Below, one piece after another: positions 44,447 through 52,378 of a stretch of DNA of 54,666 nucleotides. The stretch covers positions 1 through 54,666 of the forward strand of contig JAZRYE010000039.1 of the NCBI GenBank assembly GCA_045600585.1, given 5' to 3'. Made by a program: the position numbers and the translations under genes. The DNA is from JAZRYE01 sp045600585. GTDB lineage: Bacteria > Bacillota_I > Bacilli_A > RFN20 > CAG-826. The notes beneath the pieces were generated by a model. That model searched no databases, was not told the DNA's origin, and saw only the letters and a list, made by a program, of their open reading frames with translations. Every line of letters starts with the position of its first letter. Position 1 is the stretch's first letter.

Positions 44447-46327
44447 ATGCATACAAAAAAGAGTCTGCTCTTAGTTGTAGCTACTTCGATGCTACTTAGC
44501 GGTTGTGGTGGCAAAGGTAGTGGTAATTCAACTAATAGCGAAAAAGAATTAACTCCAGTTGAAAAAGTTATTGCTTCTATCGGTGATACATTTGCTTTTT
44601 CTAGCGAGTTAGCAATCAGACAGTTCTATGGAACTCCTGGAGAATTAGAAGAAGATTCATTTACTCAGCTTTCTGAAGTATATGTTTCTAAATCAACCGC
44701 TGTTACAAAAACTTCATTTGCTGATGACGATGAAGTAAGCGTTACTCGTTATGATAAGGATGATGAAGGCTTTTTATCAACTTATATGCTCAATTTCACA
44801 AATAACGAAGTCGAATGTATTCCTTATGTTTATTCTGGAACAAATGAACCTGCTCCTTATTCCGAAGCGTTTGCTAATCCATTCAAAGGCTCTGCTGACG
44901 ATTGGGAAGATGATGGAAACGGTACTTTAACTTATAAAGGTGGAGATGATGCAACTTTTAATGAAGACATATTCATTTCGTTAACAACATTCTATGGTAC
45001 TGGTGATCTAAGCGAGCTTAAGATTACTTATGATAAAGATACACGTGTTGCTACTGGTTTTACTGCTCATGATTTAGAAGATAATGTTATGGAACCAGAA
45101 CCAGACATGATTGAAATGGGATTTGGCGAAGCGTTTGAATCTGGTCAAGAATTAACATTAACAGCAACATTTACCGATCCAACAAAATTTGAAATTCCTG
45201 ATGTTCCTGAAGCTGTAGCTGCACAAGAAGGTCAATCTGCATTAGATGACGTTTTTAAAGAATTAAGAAAAGGCAATTACACAGCAACCTATGAATATAA
45301 GGGCACGGGCTGGGAATACAAGGAAGAAATAGATGATGTTGTACCAGTAATAGTTGATGCAACTTCTAAAGTATATTTCACACCTACAACATATTATTTT
45401 GAAGGCGCTGGTGTTGGAACAGATTCTAATTATGGTGGATTTGTTAATTCTGATGGTAAACTTCAAAAATTTAGCGTTGATGAATATAGTGGTGCAGTTA
45501 AATTTACTGCAAAACCAATTGGTGGTCTTGATCATCCATACGAGTATTTCTTCTCTTCATTATTCTCATACTGTGGACGAGTATTTAATGTTGAAGAAGA
45601 TGGTACTTACACATTACCTAATATTTCTGGTTTATATGAACAAGAATTAGTTGGAGGTGCCTTTGGTCCAGATTCTATAACAATTGGTAACTTTGCAGTT
45701 GTTCCTGGATCTCTAAAATTACAATTAACTGATACAGGTCTTGTATATGAATATGAAACATCTAGAGGCCCAGTTAAATGTACAATTACTGATATTGGCT
45801 CGACAACATTTGGAGTAGATGTTTCTTCAGCAACTCCATATGTACCATTAACCGATATTTTCCAATGGTTAGTTAAAACACAAAATTATGACTTATTAGG
45901 ATTTGTTTCTGCATTAACAGCTGGTCAAACTAGCCTTGTTCCATTTGTTGAACCTGCAGGAAATTATCAAATTCAAAAAGTTACTCGTTATTTACATGAC
46001 GATGAAACCGATACTGATACACCATACTATTACTCATTTGAACTTTATTGCGAATGCACAAACATGGCTGATTATCGCGACTATGAAAACGAATTCAAAG
46101 CTGCTGCTGACGCAAACGATAAGTTAACATGGGACGAAGAAACAGGTGGCTATATTTATACAGCTGCTGATGGTACTCAAATGTGGGAAGTGTATGGTCA
46201 AAACTTTGAACAAGTTACTGGCCAAAAATTCACAGATTTATGGGGTCGTTCTTATGACCAAACATTCGTATTAGTTATTGAAAACCTCAATGTTCCTGAT
46301 GAAATCAAGAATATGTGGAACGATTAA
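44447..46327 (+). CDS. Lipoprotein of unknown function
   Basis: 626 residues. The lipobox is LLSGC, followed by a Gly/Ser/Asn linker. The mature protein is very acidic and rich in beta-type Thr/Tyr/Phe segments. No domain recognised. The ATG follows GAGGAGGAAA. It lies between strong terminators, so it is transcribed alone and is the last of the lipoprotein cluster. Confidence 0.75.
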   Translation: MHTKKSLLLVVATSMLLSGCGGKGSGNSTNSEKELTPVEKVIASIGDTFAFSSELAIRQFYGTPGELEEDSFTQLSEVYVSKSTAVTKTSFADDDEVSVTRYDKDDEGFLSTYMLNFTNNEVECIPYVYSGTNEPAPYSEAFANPFKGSADDWEDDGNGTLTYKGGDDATFNEDIFISLTTFYGTGDLSELKITYDKDTRVATGFTAHDLEDNVMEPEPDMIEMGFGEAFESGQELTLTATFTDPTKFEIPDVPEAVAAQEGQSALDDVFKELRKGNYTATYEYKGTGWEYKEEIDDVVPVIVDATSKVYFTPTTYYFEGAGVGTDSNYGGFVNSDGKLQKFSVDEYSGAVKFTAKPIGGLDHPYEYFFSSLFSYCGRVFNVEEDGTYTLPNISGLYEQELVGGAFGPDSITIGNFAVVPGSLKLQLTDTGLVYEYETSRGPVKCTITDIGSTTFGVDVSSATPYVPLTDIFQWLVKTQNYDLLGFVSALTAGQTSLVPFVEPAGNYQIQKVTRYLHDDETDTDTPYYYSFELYCECTNMADYRDYENEFKAAADANDKLTWDEETGGYIYTAADGTQMWEVYGQNFEQVTGQKFTDLWGRSYDQTFVLVIENLNVPDEIKNMWND

Positions 46328-46345
46328 TCTGAATTGATGGTTTAT

Positions 46346-46377
46346 AAAAGCTCTAAGCGATTTGCCTAGAGCTTTTT
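46346..46377. terminator. Bidirectional terminator overlapping the 3' end of the SGNH gene
   Basis: AAAAGCTCTA (46346-46355) pairs perfectly with TAGAGCTTTT (46367-46376). The minus-strand gene's last codons and TAG stop lie inside the hairpin. Confidence 0.88.
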
Positions 46378-46986
46378 ATATGCTTTGATCCATGCATCCG
46401 CGATCACTTTTGCGCCTAACGCATGTGGATGAACTCCATCATATAGAACATTTTCTGATCCATATTTTATTGCAGCTTTATCCATTATCTTTTGTAGCGG
46501 AATAAATAATGCATCATATTCTTTTGCAATTCTTTTAACTGCTTTTGCGTATTTATATACTTCTTCAAATCTTTCCCATGCTTCATCGGTTGCACATCCA
46601 TGGAGAATAAATGGTTCCATAATGATTAATTTCGTGTTTGGAAGTTTTGCTTTTATATCATCAAGCATTGCTTTATATGTTTTTTTGAATTTTGGGAGGG
46701 ATGTGCCGTTATTTACAGCAATCTTATGCCAGACATCATTAACCCCAATTAGAATGCTTAAAACGTCTGGTTTATGAGCAATTACATCTTCGTTATATCT
46801 ATCAAACAAATTGGTAATCTTGTCTCCTCCACATCCTCTATTAATTATTTCAATTGTGGTATCTAATTCTTTTAAATATGCGGTATCAAAAAATACATAT
46901 CCCATTCCTAATGCAGTTGCGGGATTATTTACTTCTCTAAATCTACCCATATCGGTAATAGAATCACCAAAAAATAACACTTTCAT
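46366..46986 (-). CDS. SGNH/GDSL-family hydrolase
   Basis: 206 residues from the ATG at 46986, preceded by AAAAGGTGG. A GTG four codons earlier lies in the ribosome site. Block I is FFGDSITDMG (Ser), block II Gly is in GCGGDKI, block III is IGVNDVW (Asn) and block V is DGVHPHALG (Asp and His), a complete SGNH set. No signal peptide, so it acts in the cytoplasm, probably as a carbohydrate or lysophospholipid esterase. Confidence 0.9.
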   Translation of the reverse strand: MKVLFFGDSITDMGRFREVNNPATALGMGYVFFDTAYLKELDTTIEIINRGCGGDKITNLFDRYNEDVIAHKPDVLSILIGVNDVWHKIAVNNGTSLPKFKKTYKAMLDDIKAKLPNTKLIIMEPFILHGCATDEAWERFEEVYKYAKAVKRIAKEYDALFIPLQKIMDKAAIKYGSENVLYDGVHPHALGAKVIADAWIKAYKKL

Positions 46987-47248
46987 ATTTTTATCCACCT
47001 TTTGTCAAAAAAGATTATACAAAAATAGTGGATGTAATTCGATATCAAACTAAATTATTTGCCATTTACATTGAAAAAGTTATTATTTTTTTCATCTTAA
47101 CGAGATACTTATGAACGATATATTTAATAAGATTGGCTCCTATCTTTCAAAATACGGATTTGGCTTTAAAGAATAGCTATATGGCTAACGAAAATAACAT
47201 TGTTAAATCTAACGAAAAGAAAAACAAATAGCATAAGCTAACAAAGCA

Positions 47249-47283
47249 AAAAGAGAACCACAAATTGTGAGTTTCTCTTTATA
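47249..47283 (+). terminator. Terminator-like hairpin following the tiny ORFs
   Basis: AAAGAGAACCACA pairs with TGTGAGTTTCTCTTT around an AAT loop, with a small bulge, and the 3' arm ends in a T-rich stretch. Its presence implies a short plus-strand transcript from this region. Confidence 0.6.
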
Positions 47284-47321
47284 TGTGTGCTATAGCATAG
47301 CAATAGTAGTGGTTAATTCAA

Positions 47322-47351
47322 AATAAAAGGGCAACACATTAAGTGTTACCC
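47322..47351 (-). terminator. Terminator of the DUF2188 membrane protein gene
   Basis: On the minus strand GGGTAACAC and GTGTTGCCC (one mismatch) flank a five-base loop and are followed by TTTTATTTT. It sits 20 bases after the stop at 47372. Confidence 0.82.
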
Positions 47352-47371
47352 ATATATAAGTTTAGGAAATA

Positions 47372-48949
47372 TTAATACTTTCTAATCTTGCCATCTAAGC
47401 CATGTAATAAGACAGTTGAACCGTCATCTTTATTCTTGGCTAATGTTTTAGCATATTCTAATGCTTCAGCTTGAGTATCGAATAATTTAATTACTTTCTT
47501 AGATCCTTGTTTGAAGACTTTCCATTCTCTGCCATCTTCGCCTTCTCTTTTAGAAACGTGATAGATTGTCTTTTCTTTTTTAGCAGCATCAGCTTTTGCT
47601 TCTTCTTCTGCTTCTTCTTCAGTTTCTACTTCTTCAGGTTCTTCAACAGCTTCGATTTCAACGACTTCGCCTTCTTCAGCAACTGTAGGAGCAGCTTCTT
47701 CTGCTTCTTCTTCAGCTGGGATTGCCATAGCTGTTTTTGTTTCTTTGACTAAGCCTTCTGCTAAGAGTTCTTCTAATGTTCTCTTAGGTTCTTTGAAATC
47801 TTCTGCTTCTTTTTCTTTGAGTTCTTGACCCATTTCAGCCATTAAGATGTCGATTAATTCTTTAGCGAACTTAACACCTCTATCAGATTTAATCTTCATA
47901 GCTGTTGGAGTTTGTTCATATTTCTTAGAACCACTTACGTCTTTAGCGTGATATTTGCTTTCGACATATTCTGCTGGTTCAAGAGCGATATAGATAGATA
48001 ATGTCTTACCTGTGATGTTTAATTTAGCAACTGCTTTTCTGCCAATGTTGAATGCATCATAGTTCCAAGAAACTCTTGAGTTAGCACCATAAGCTAAGAG
48101 ATAATTCTTAACTTCGTTGTACCATTCTTGAACTTCATCTTTAGCTAAAGCAAGTTTAGCAGTGTATGACTTATTGTATCTGACTAAATATGTTACGCCT
48201 GTTGCTTCATCAACAACTGTAACTTGATCTGGAACAATTTCTTCTTCCTTTTCTTCTTCTTCGACAACAACAGCTTCTTCAACAACTGCAGGAGCTGGTT
48301 CTTCCTTAACTTCTTCTTTAGCAGCTTCTTTTTCTTCTAAAGCTTTCTTTAATTCGTCGATTTGTCTTTGTAAATCATCACATCTTTCTTCTAATTCTTT
48401 AGTGTTGTCTTCAGCAACTGGAGCAGGAGCAGAAGCAACTTCTTTTGCTGGTTCTGCTTTTGGAGAAGCAACTTCCATGAATGAAACGATTTGATAAATA
48501 ACAAATGAGATTAAGCCGATCATAGCTGGCATAGCACATGCAAAAGCGCCACCGCAAACTCTCATGCCAATCTTAATATGTTCTGCTCTTGTGTAGAAGA
48601 ACACTTCTGCAACAAGTAAGATGATTGCAGCACAGATAAGTGAAGCAATTGCAGCAAATGCTGATTTACCCTTTTTAGTAATTGCAAATAAGATAATGAA
48701 ATAAAGAGTAAGTAATACAGCAAATCCGCCAGCACCGACGATTGCTAATGTAAAGACGCTACCTTTTGGAGCTGCGCCAAATAATGATAATAAGCCATTG
48801 ATGATTTCTGTAATGCCTTCTTTAACGTACATAACATCAGCTGTTGATTTGAATAAGAAAATGCTAGACAAAACAAAAGCAGCCATTGCCATAACTGTGA
48901 ATACAATTCCAAAAACGAATAATGGTTTTGTTGGATTTGATTTCTTCAT
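47372..48949 (-). CDS. Four-span membrane protein with coiled coil, acidic linkers and C-terminal DUF2188 domain
   Basis: 525 residues. Four hydrophobic helices occupy about 10-160. A Glu/Lys coiled coil and acidic Ala/Glu linker (about 165-250) follow. A globular domain (about 250-370) has YNKSYTAKLALAKDE, SRVSWNYDAFNIGRKAVAKLNI and KTLSIYIALEP, a unit found in many Bacillota proteins without known function. A second acidic linker (about 390-460) leads to a DUF2188 domain with YHVSKREG...REWKVFKQGS...ALEYAKTLA. It may be a membrane-linked scaffold. Possible promoter on the minus strand: TTAAAA (49009-49004), 17 bases, TATAAT (48986-48981). Confidence 0.78.
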   Translation of the reverse strand: MKKSNPTKPLFVFGIVFTVMAMAAFVLSSIFLFKSTADVMYVKEGITEIINGLLSLFGAAPKGSVFTLAIVGAGGFAVLLTLYFIILFAITKKGKSAFAAIASLICAAIILLVAEVFFYTRAEHIKIGMRVCGGAFACAMPAMIGLISFVIYQIVSFMEVASPKAEPAKEVASAPAPVAEDNTKELEERCDDLQRQIDELKKALEEKEAAKEEVKEEPAPAVVEEAVVVEEEEKEEEIVPDQVTVVDEATGVTYLVRYNKSYTAKLALAKDEVQEWYNEVKNYLLAYGANSRVSWNYDAFNIGRKAVAKLNITGKTLSIYIALEPAEYVESKYHAKDVSGSKKYEQTPTAMKIKSDRGVKFAKELIDILMAEMGQELKEKEAEDFKEPKRTLEELLAEGLVKETKTAMAIPAEEEAEEAAPTVAEEGEVVEIEAVEEPEEVETEEEAEEEAKADAAKKEKTIYHVSKREGEDGREWKVFKQGSKKVIKLFDTQAEALEYAKTLAKNKDDGSTVLLHGLDGKIRKY

Positions 48950-49173
48950 TTATAATTTCCCCCTATTAAATACATTTTTTATTATATATGCGTACATAAT
49001 TATTTTTAAAGATAAATAGTGCATTTTGTAGCGATTTTAATTTTTATAACTCACTACAAACTCATATATATTGGACAAAATTCCAAATTATTCAAATTAC
49101 TACGTTTCCATATATATGTTTCTATTAAATGCTCAAATGAAATATTAAGTAACTTTTTTTCTTTCTTTTTTGC

Positions 49174-49202
49174 TTGTTTTATTTTTTTGTTTTAAGCATA
49201 AT
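49174..49202 (+). promoter_or_regulatory. Promoter of the nucleoside transporter operon
   Basis: TTGTTT (49174-49179), 17-base spacer, CATAAT (49197-49202). Transcription would start near 49209 and immediately enter the riboswitch leader. The 49010-49170 stretch upstream is AT-rich; apart from TTTGTAG/CTACAAA arms near 49026-49062 I see nothing in it. Confidence 0.6.
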
Positions 49203-49231
49203 ATTTGTGTCAATCAGATTGAAAGATTGAC

Positions 49232-49294
49232 TTCGTATAATTCCCTAATTGGTGGGTCGTCTCTACGCTAGACCGTATAATCTAGCACTACGAA
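49232..49294 (+). promoter_or_regulatory. Purine riboswitch aptamer, guanine-type core, with a very short P2
   Basis: P1 is TTCGTA (49232-49237) with TACGAA (49289-49294). The conserved TATAAT (49236-49241) enters P2, CCC/GGG (49243-49245/49254-49256), with an eight-base loop ending in GG. J2/3 is GTCTCTAC (49259-49266), matching the consensus with U51 kept. P3 is GCTAGA/TCTAGC (49267-49272/49281-49286) with loop CCGTATAA, whose CC can kiss the loop-2 GG. The specificity base before P1 is C (49288), as in guanine/hypoxanthine aptamers. P2 is much shorter than in canonical members. The operon it leads encodes a nucleoside transporter, a typical target. Confidence 0.85.
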
Positions 49295-49344
49295 TCTTCA
49301 AAATTTTGTTGTTCGGAATGAAAACAATCTTTTGATATTTGTGT

Positions 49345-49377
49345 AGAGGCTTCCAATTCGGAAGCTTTTTTAATTTT
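49345..49377 (+). terminator. Riboswitch-controlled intrinsic terminator
   Basis: GCTTCC (49349-49354), AATTC loop, GGAAGC (49360-49365), lengthened by wobble/A-T pairs, then TTTTTTAATTTTT. It lies between the aptamer and the GGAGGT ribosome site of the first gene, so ligand binding probably stops transcription. The AAAGATTG at 49222-49229 can pair with CAATCTTT at 49325-49332 and may take part in the alternative fold. Confidence 0.82.
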
Positions 49378-49394
49378 TAGGAGGTAGTAAAAAA

Positions 49395-50627
49395 ATGAAA
49401 AAAGTATTACGCACTCTCTCTTTAGTTACTGTCGCTGGAGCTATGTTAACAGCATGCGGCACTAATGCAAATGGCACAAAACAAGACATCCCAGAAGCAC
49501 CAGTAACTCAAGAAAAAAATTATTCTGATCTTAAAGTCGGTTTAATTACTTTACACGATGAACAATCAACTTATGACAAGAACTTCATCGATGCTTTAAA
49601 AGATTCTGCAAAGAAATATGGCTTTGAAACGGTTATTAAAACAGGCATCCCTGAAGGTAATGAATGTTATACAGCTGCTACAGAATTAGCTCAAGCAGGA
49701 TGCGATGTTGTCTTTGCTGACTCTTTCGGTCATGAACCATATGTTCTTAAAGCAGCAAAAGAAAACCCAACAGTTCAATTCTGCCACGCTACAGGTACAC
49801 AAGCTCATACAGCTGGTGTTGCAAACTTCCATAACGCTTTCGCTTCTATTTACGAAGGCCGTTATTTAGCTGGTGTTGTTGCTGGTAAGAGACTTCAATC
49901 TATGATGGCTGCTGATAGCAAAGTTCAACCAATCGTTGGTTACGTTGGTGCTTGGCAATACGCAGAAGTTAAATCAGGTTATACATCTTGGTTCTTAGGT
50001 GTTCAATCAGTTGTCCCAACAGCTACAATGAAAGTTCAATTCACATCTTCTTGGTATGATGAAGCTGCAGAAAAATCTGCTGCTGAACACTTAATCGCAG
50101 AAGGCTGTGTCCTCATTTCTCAACACGCTGACTCATGGGGTGCTCCTACAGCTTGTGAAGCTGCTGGTGTTCCAAACGTTTCTTACAATGGTTCAACTGC
50201 TTCTAAATGCCCAGAAACATTCTTAGTTTCTTCAAGAATTAACTGGTCTCCATACTATGAATTCGTTGCTGACAAAGTTCACGCTGGCGAAACATTTGGT
50301 CCTGACTATGTTGGTACAATCGCAACTGGTTCTGTTGAATTAACAGAATATGGTGAAAACGTTGCTCCTAAGACACAAGCTGCTGTCTTAAAGGCTGCTT
50401 CTGCTTTAGCTTCTGGTGAATTACATGTTTTTGATACATCTAAATTCACAGTTGAAGGCGAACATTTGACATCTTACTTAGCTGACGTTGATGATGCGGG
50501 TGATTATGTTGGTGAAACAGAAGTTATCTCAGGTGGTTACTTCCATGAATCTGAATACAGAAGTGCTCCTTATTTCGATCTCGAAATCGATGGCATTGAA
50601 TTATTGAATCGTGGCTTTGGTGCTTAA
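49395..50627 (+). CDS. BMP-family nucleoside-binding lipoprotein of an ABC transporter
   Basis: 410 residues. The lipobox is LTAC. LKVGLITLHDEQSTYDKNF at the start of the mature part, CDVVFADSFGHEPYVLKAAKENP, and the YEGRYLAGVVAGKRL helix are hallmarks of the BMP (basic membrane protein/NupN/PnrA) family, which binds purine nucleosides. It is the first gene of the riboswitch-controlled operon, with a strong AGGAGGT ribosome site, and is followed by its own partial terminator, which favours high expression of the binding protein. Confidence 0.93.
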   Translation: MKKVLRTLSLVTVAGAMLTACGTNANGTKQDIPEAPVTQEKNYSDLKVGLITLHDEQSTYDKNFIDALKDSAKKYGFETVIKTGIPEGNECYTAATELAQAGCDVVFADSFGHEPYVLKAAKENPTVQFCHATGTQAHTAGVANFHNAFASIYEGRYLAGVVAGKRLQSMMAADSKVQPIVGYVGAWQYAEVKSGYTSWFLGVQSVVPTATMKVQFTSSWYDEAAEKSAAEHLIAEGCVLISQHADSWGAPTACEAAGVPNVSYNGSTASKCPETFLVSSRINWSPYYEFVADKVHAGETFGPDYVGTIATGSVELTEYGENVAPKTQAAVLKAASALASGELHVFDTSKFTVEGEHLTSYLADVDDAGDYVGETEVISGGYFHESEYRSAPYFDLEIDGIELLNRGFGA

Positions 50628-50640
50628 TTAAATTCATTTA

Positions 50641-50665
50641 GGGGGCTGGATCTCCAGCCCTCTTT
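50641..50665 (+). terminator. Partial terminator/processing hairpin between binding protein and ATPase genes
   Basis: GGGCTGG (50643-50649), ATCT loop, CCAGCCC (50654-50660), then TCTTTCATTTTT. No promoter is visible in the 20 bases that follow, so it likely reduces but does not stop transcription, as is common after ABC binding-protein genes. Confidence 0.8.
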
Positions 50666-50686
50666 CATTTTTAAGATTATTATTTT

Positions 50687-52375
50687 ATGGAACAATACGC
50701 ATTAGAATTAAAACATGTATCAAAAAGATTTGGTAATAAGATTGCAAATCACAATGTATCTTTAAATTTAAAGAAAGGTGAAATCTTATCCATTCTTGGT
50801 GAAAATGGTAGTGGTAAAACATCTATCATGAACGCTGTCGCAGGTATTTATTATCCTGACGAAGGCGAAATTTTTGTTAATGGCGAAAAAGTTGATATTA
50901 AATCACCTAGCGATGCTTATAGATATAAGATTGGTATGATTCATCAACATTTTAAGCTCGTTGATTTATTCTCAGCTGCTGATAACATCATCCTTGGTAC
51001 TAGAGAAGCAAAATTCTCATATAAAAAGACATATAGTAATTTTAAAAATGAAAGAAAAGAAAAGATTGCTAATGCTCCAAAATCATTTAAAGGATTCTGG
51101 ATTAAAGTATGGGCAAATCTTCAATTAGGCTTAAGAACTATTGCAATGCCTTTCATTCATTACGGACATTTTGATGGTTTAGGAAAAGACAGAATTAAGA
51201 AATTACAAGCTATTGTTGATAAGTATGGTTTCGTACTTGATTTAAGTAAAAAAGTCACACATATGTCTGTTAGTGAAAAACAAACAGTCGAAATTCTTAA
51301 AGTTTTATATCGTGGTGCTGAAATTCTCATTCTTGATGAACCGACTGCTGTTTTAACTCCACAAGAAATTAAGAAGTTGTTTTCTATTTTGACGGCAATG
51401 AGAGACGATGGTAAATCAATTATCATCATTACTCATAAGCTCAATGAAGTTATGGAAATATCTGATAGAGTTACAATCTTAAGAAAAGGTGAATTCATTG
51501 AAACTTTAAATACTAAAGAAACAAATGAAAAAGAATTAACTAACCACATGGTTGGTAAGCAAATCTCTTTAGAGATTGATAGAAGTGAACCACATGATTT
51601 AGTTAGACGTTTAAGTGTTGAAAAATTAAATATCGTAAATAAAGATGGCGATCCAGTTGTTACTGATTTCTCGTTCGAATGTTTTGGCGGAGAAATCCTT
51701 GGTATTGCTGGCATCTCTGGTTCTGGCCAAAGAGAATTATTAGAATCCATTGGTGGTCTTAGAAAGAAAAGAATTAGAGGTGGCGATATCTTCTATTTTG
51801 ATAAAGATAAAGACACAGTTACTGATTTAAGAACACTAACATCAAACGAAATTCGTGAATTAGGTGTTCGTTTATCATTTGTTCCTGAAGATAGATTAGG
51901 CATGGGCCTTGTTGCTAATATGGACCTTGTTGATAACACAATGTTGAGAAATTATCGTAAGAACAAAGGTGTCTTCTTAGATAGAAAAACAAATAAACAA
52001 TTAGTTGAAAAGATTATTAAAGATTTAGGAGTTGATACACCTTCTCCATATACAGAAGTTAAAAAGTTATCTGGCGGTAACGTACAAAAGATTCTTGTTG
52101 GTAGAGAACTTGCTTCTTCACCAAAAGTATTGATGGCGGCTTACCCAGTTAGAGGTCTTGATATTAACTCATCCTATTTAATTTATAATTTATTAAATAA
52201 ACAAAAAGAGATGGGTACAGCAGTCATCTTTGTCGGTGAAGACTTAGATGTACTTCTTGCTTTATGCGATCGTATTTTAGTTATGGCACATGGCCATGTT
52301 GCTGGAGTTGTTGATGCTAGAACAACAACTAAAGAAGAAGTCGGCTTATTAATGTTAAAAGATTTTGGAGAATAA
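50687..52375 (+). CDS. Nucleoside ABC transporter ATPase with two nucleotide-binding domains
   Basis: 562 residues. NBD1 has Walker A GENGSGKT (38-45) and Walker B ILILDEPT, but a degenerate signature MSVSEKQ (about 193-199) in which the key Gly is Ser. NBD2 lacks a true Walker A (GISGSGQR) and the catalytic Glu (VLMAAYPVRG), but has a good signature LSGGN (461-465). So one composite ATP site, NBD1 Walker motifs with NBD2 signature, is complete. About 55 residues (105-165, with Trp/Phe-rich GFWIKVWANLQLGLR) are inserted after the Q-loop compared with B. subtilis NupO-type proteins. No Shine-Dalgarno precedes the ATG. Confidence 0.92.
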   Translation: MEQYALELKHVSKRFGNKIANHNVSLNLKKGEILSILGENGSGKTSIMNAVAGIYYPDEGEIFVNGEKVDIKSPSDAYRYKIGMIHQHFKLVDLFSAADNIILGTREAKFSYKKTYSNFKNERKEKIANAPKSFKGFWIKVWANLQLGLRTIAMPFIHYGHFDGLGKDRIKKLQAIVDKYGFVLDLSKKVTHMSVSEKQTVEILKVLYRGAEILILDEPTAVLTPQEIKKLFSILTAMRDDGKSIIIITHKLNEVMEISDRVTILRKGEFIETLNTKETNEKELTNHMVGKQISLEIDRSEPHDLVRRLSVEKLNIVNKDGDPVVTDFSFECFGGEILGIAGISGSGQRELLESIGGLRKKRIRGGDIFYFDKDKDTVTDLRTLTSNEIRELGVRLSFVPEDRLGMGLVANMDLVDNTMLRNYRKNKGVFLDRKTNKQLVEKIIKDLGVDTPSPYTEVKKLSGGNVQKILVGRELASSPKVLMAAYPVRGLDINSSYLIYNLLNKQKEMGTAVIFVGEDLDVLLALCDRILVMAHGHVAGVVDARTTTKEEVGLLMLKDFGE

Positions 52376-52378
52376 TTT

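Larger units (their letters stand above)
46999..47371. other. 373-base intergenic region with two tiny ORFs and terminators
   Basis: No convincing gene. On the plus strand a 21-codon ORF (47111, MNDIFNKIGSYLSKYGFGFKE without one residue uncertain) ends at 47176. A 16-codon ORF begins at 47181 (MANENNIVKSNEKKNK). Neither has a good ribosome site, and the second reads back into an open stretch in another frame, so this could be a decayed gene. The 10-base palindrome TGCTATAGCA lies at 47288-47297. Two terminator hairpins are listed separately. Confidence 0.45.

Noticed and set aside
49232..49294. Adenine-type or Mesoplasma 2'-deoxyguanosine-I riboswitch
   Set aside because: The specificity base next to P1 is C, not U as in adenine aptamers. 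J2/3 keeps the standard U51, unlike the 2'-dG-I core, although the short P2 is similar.
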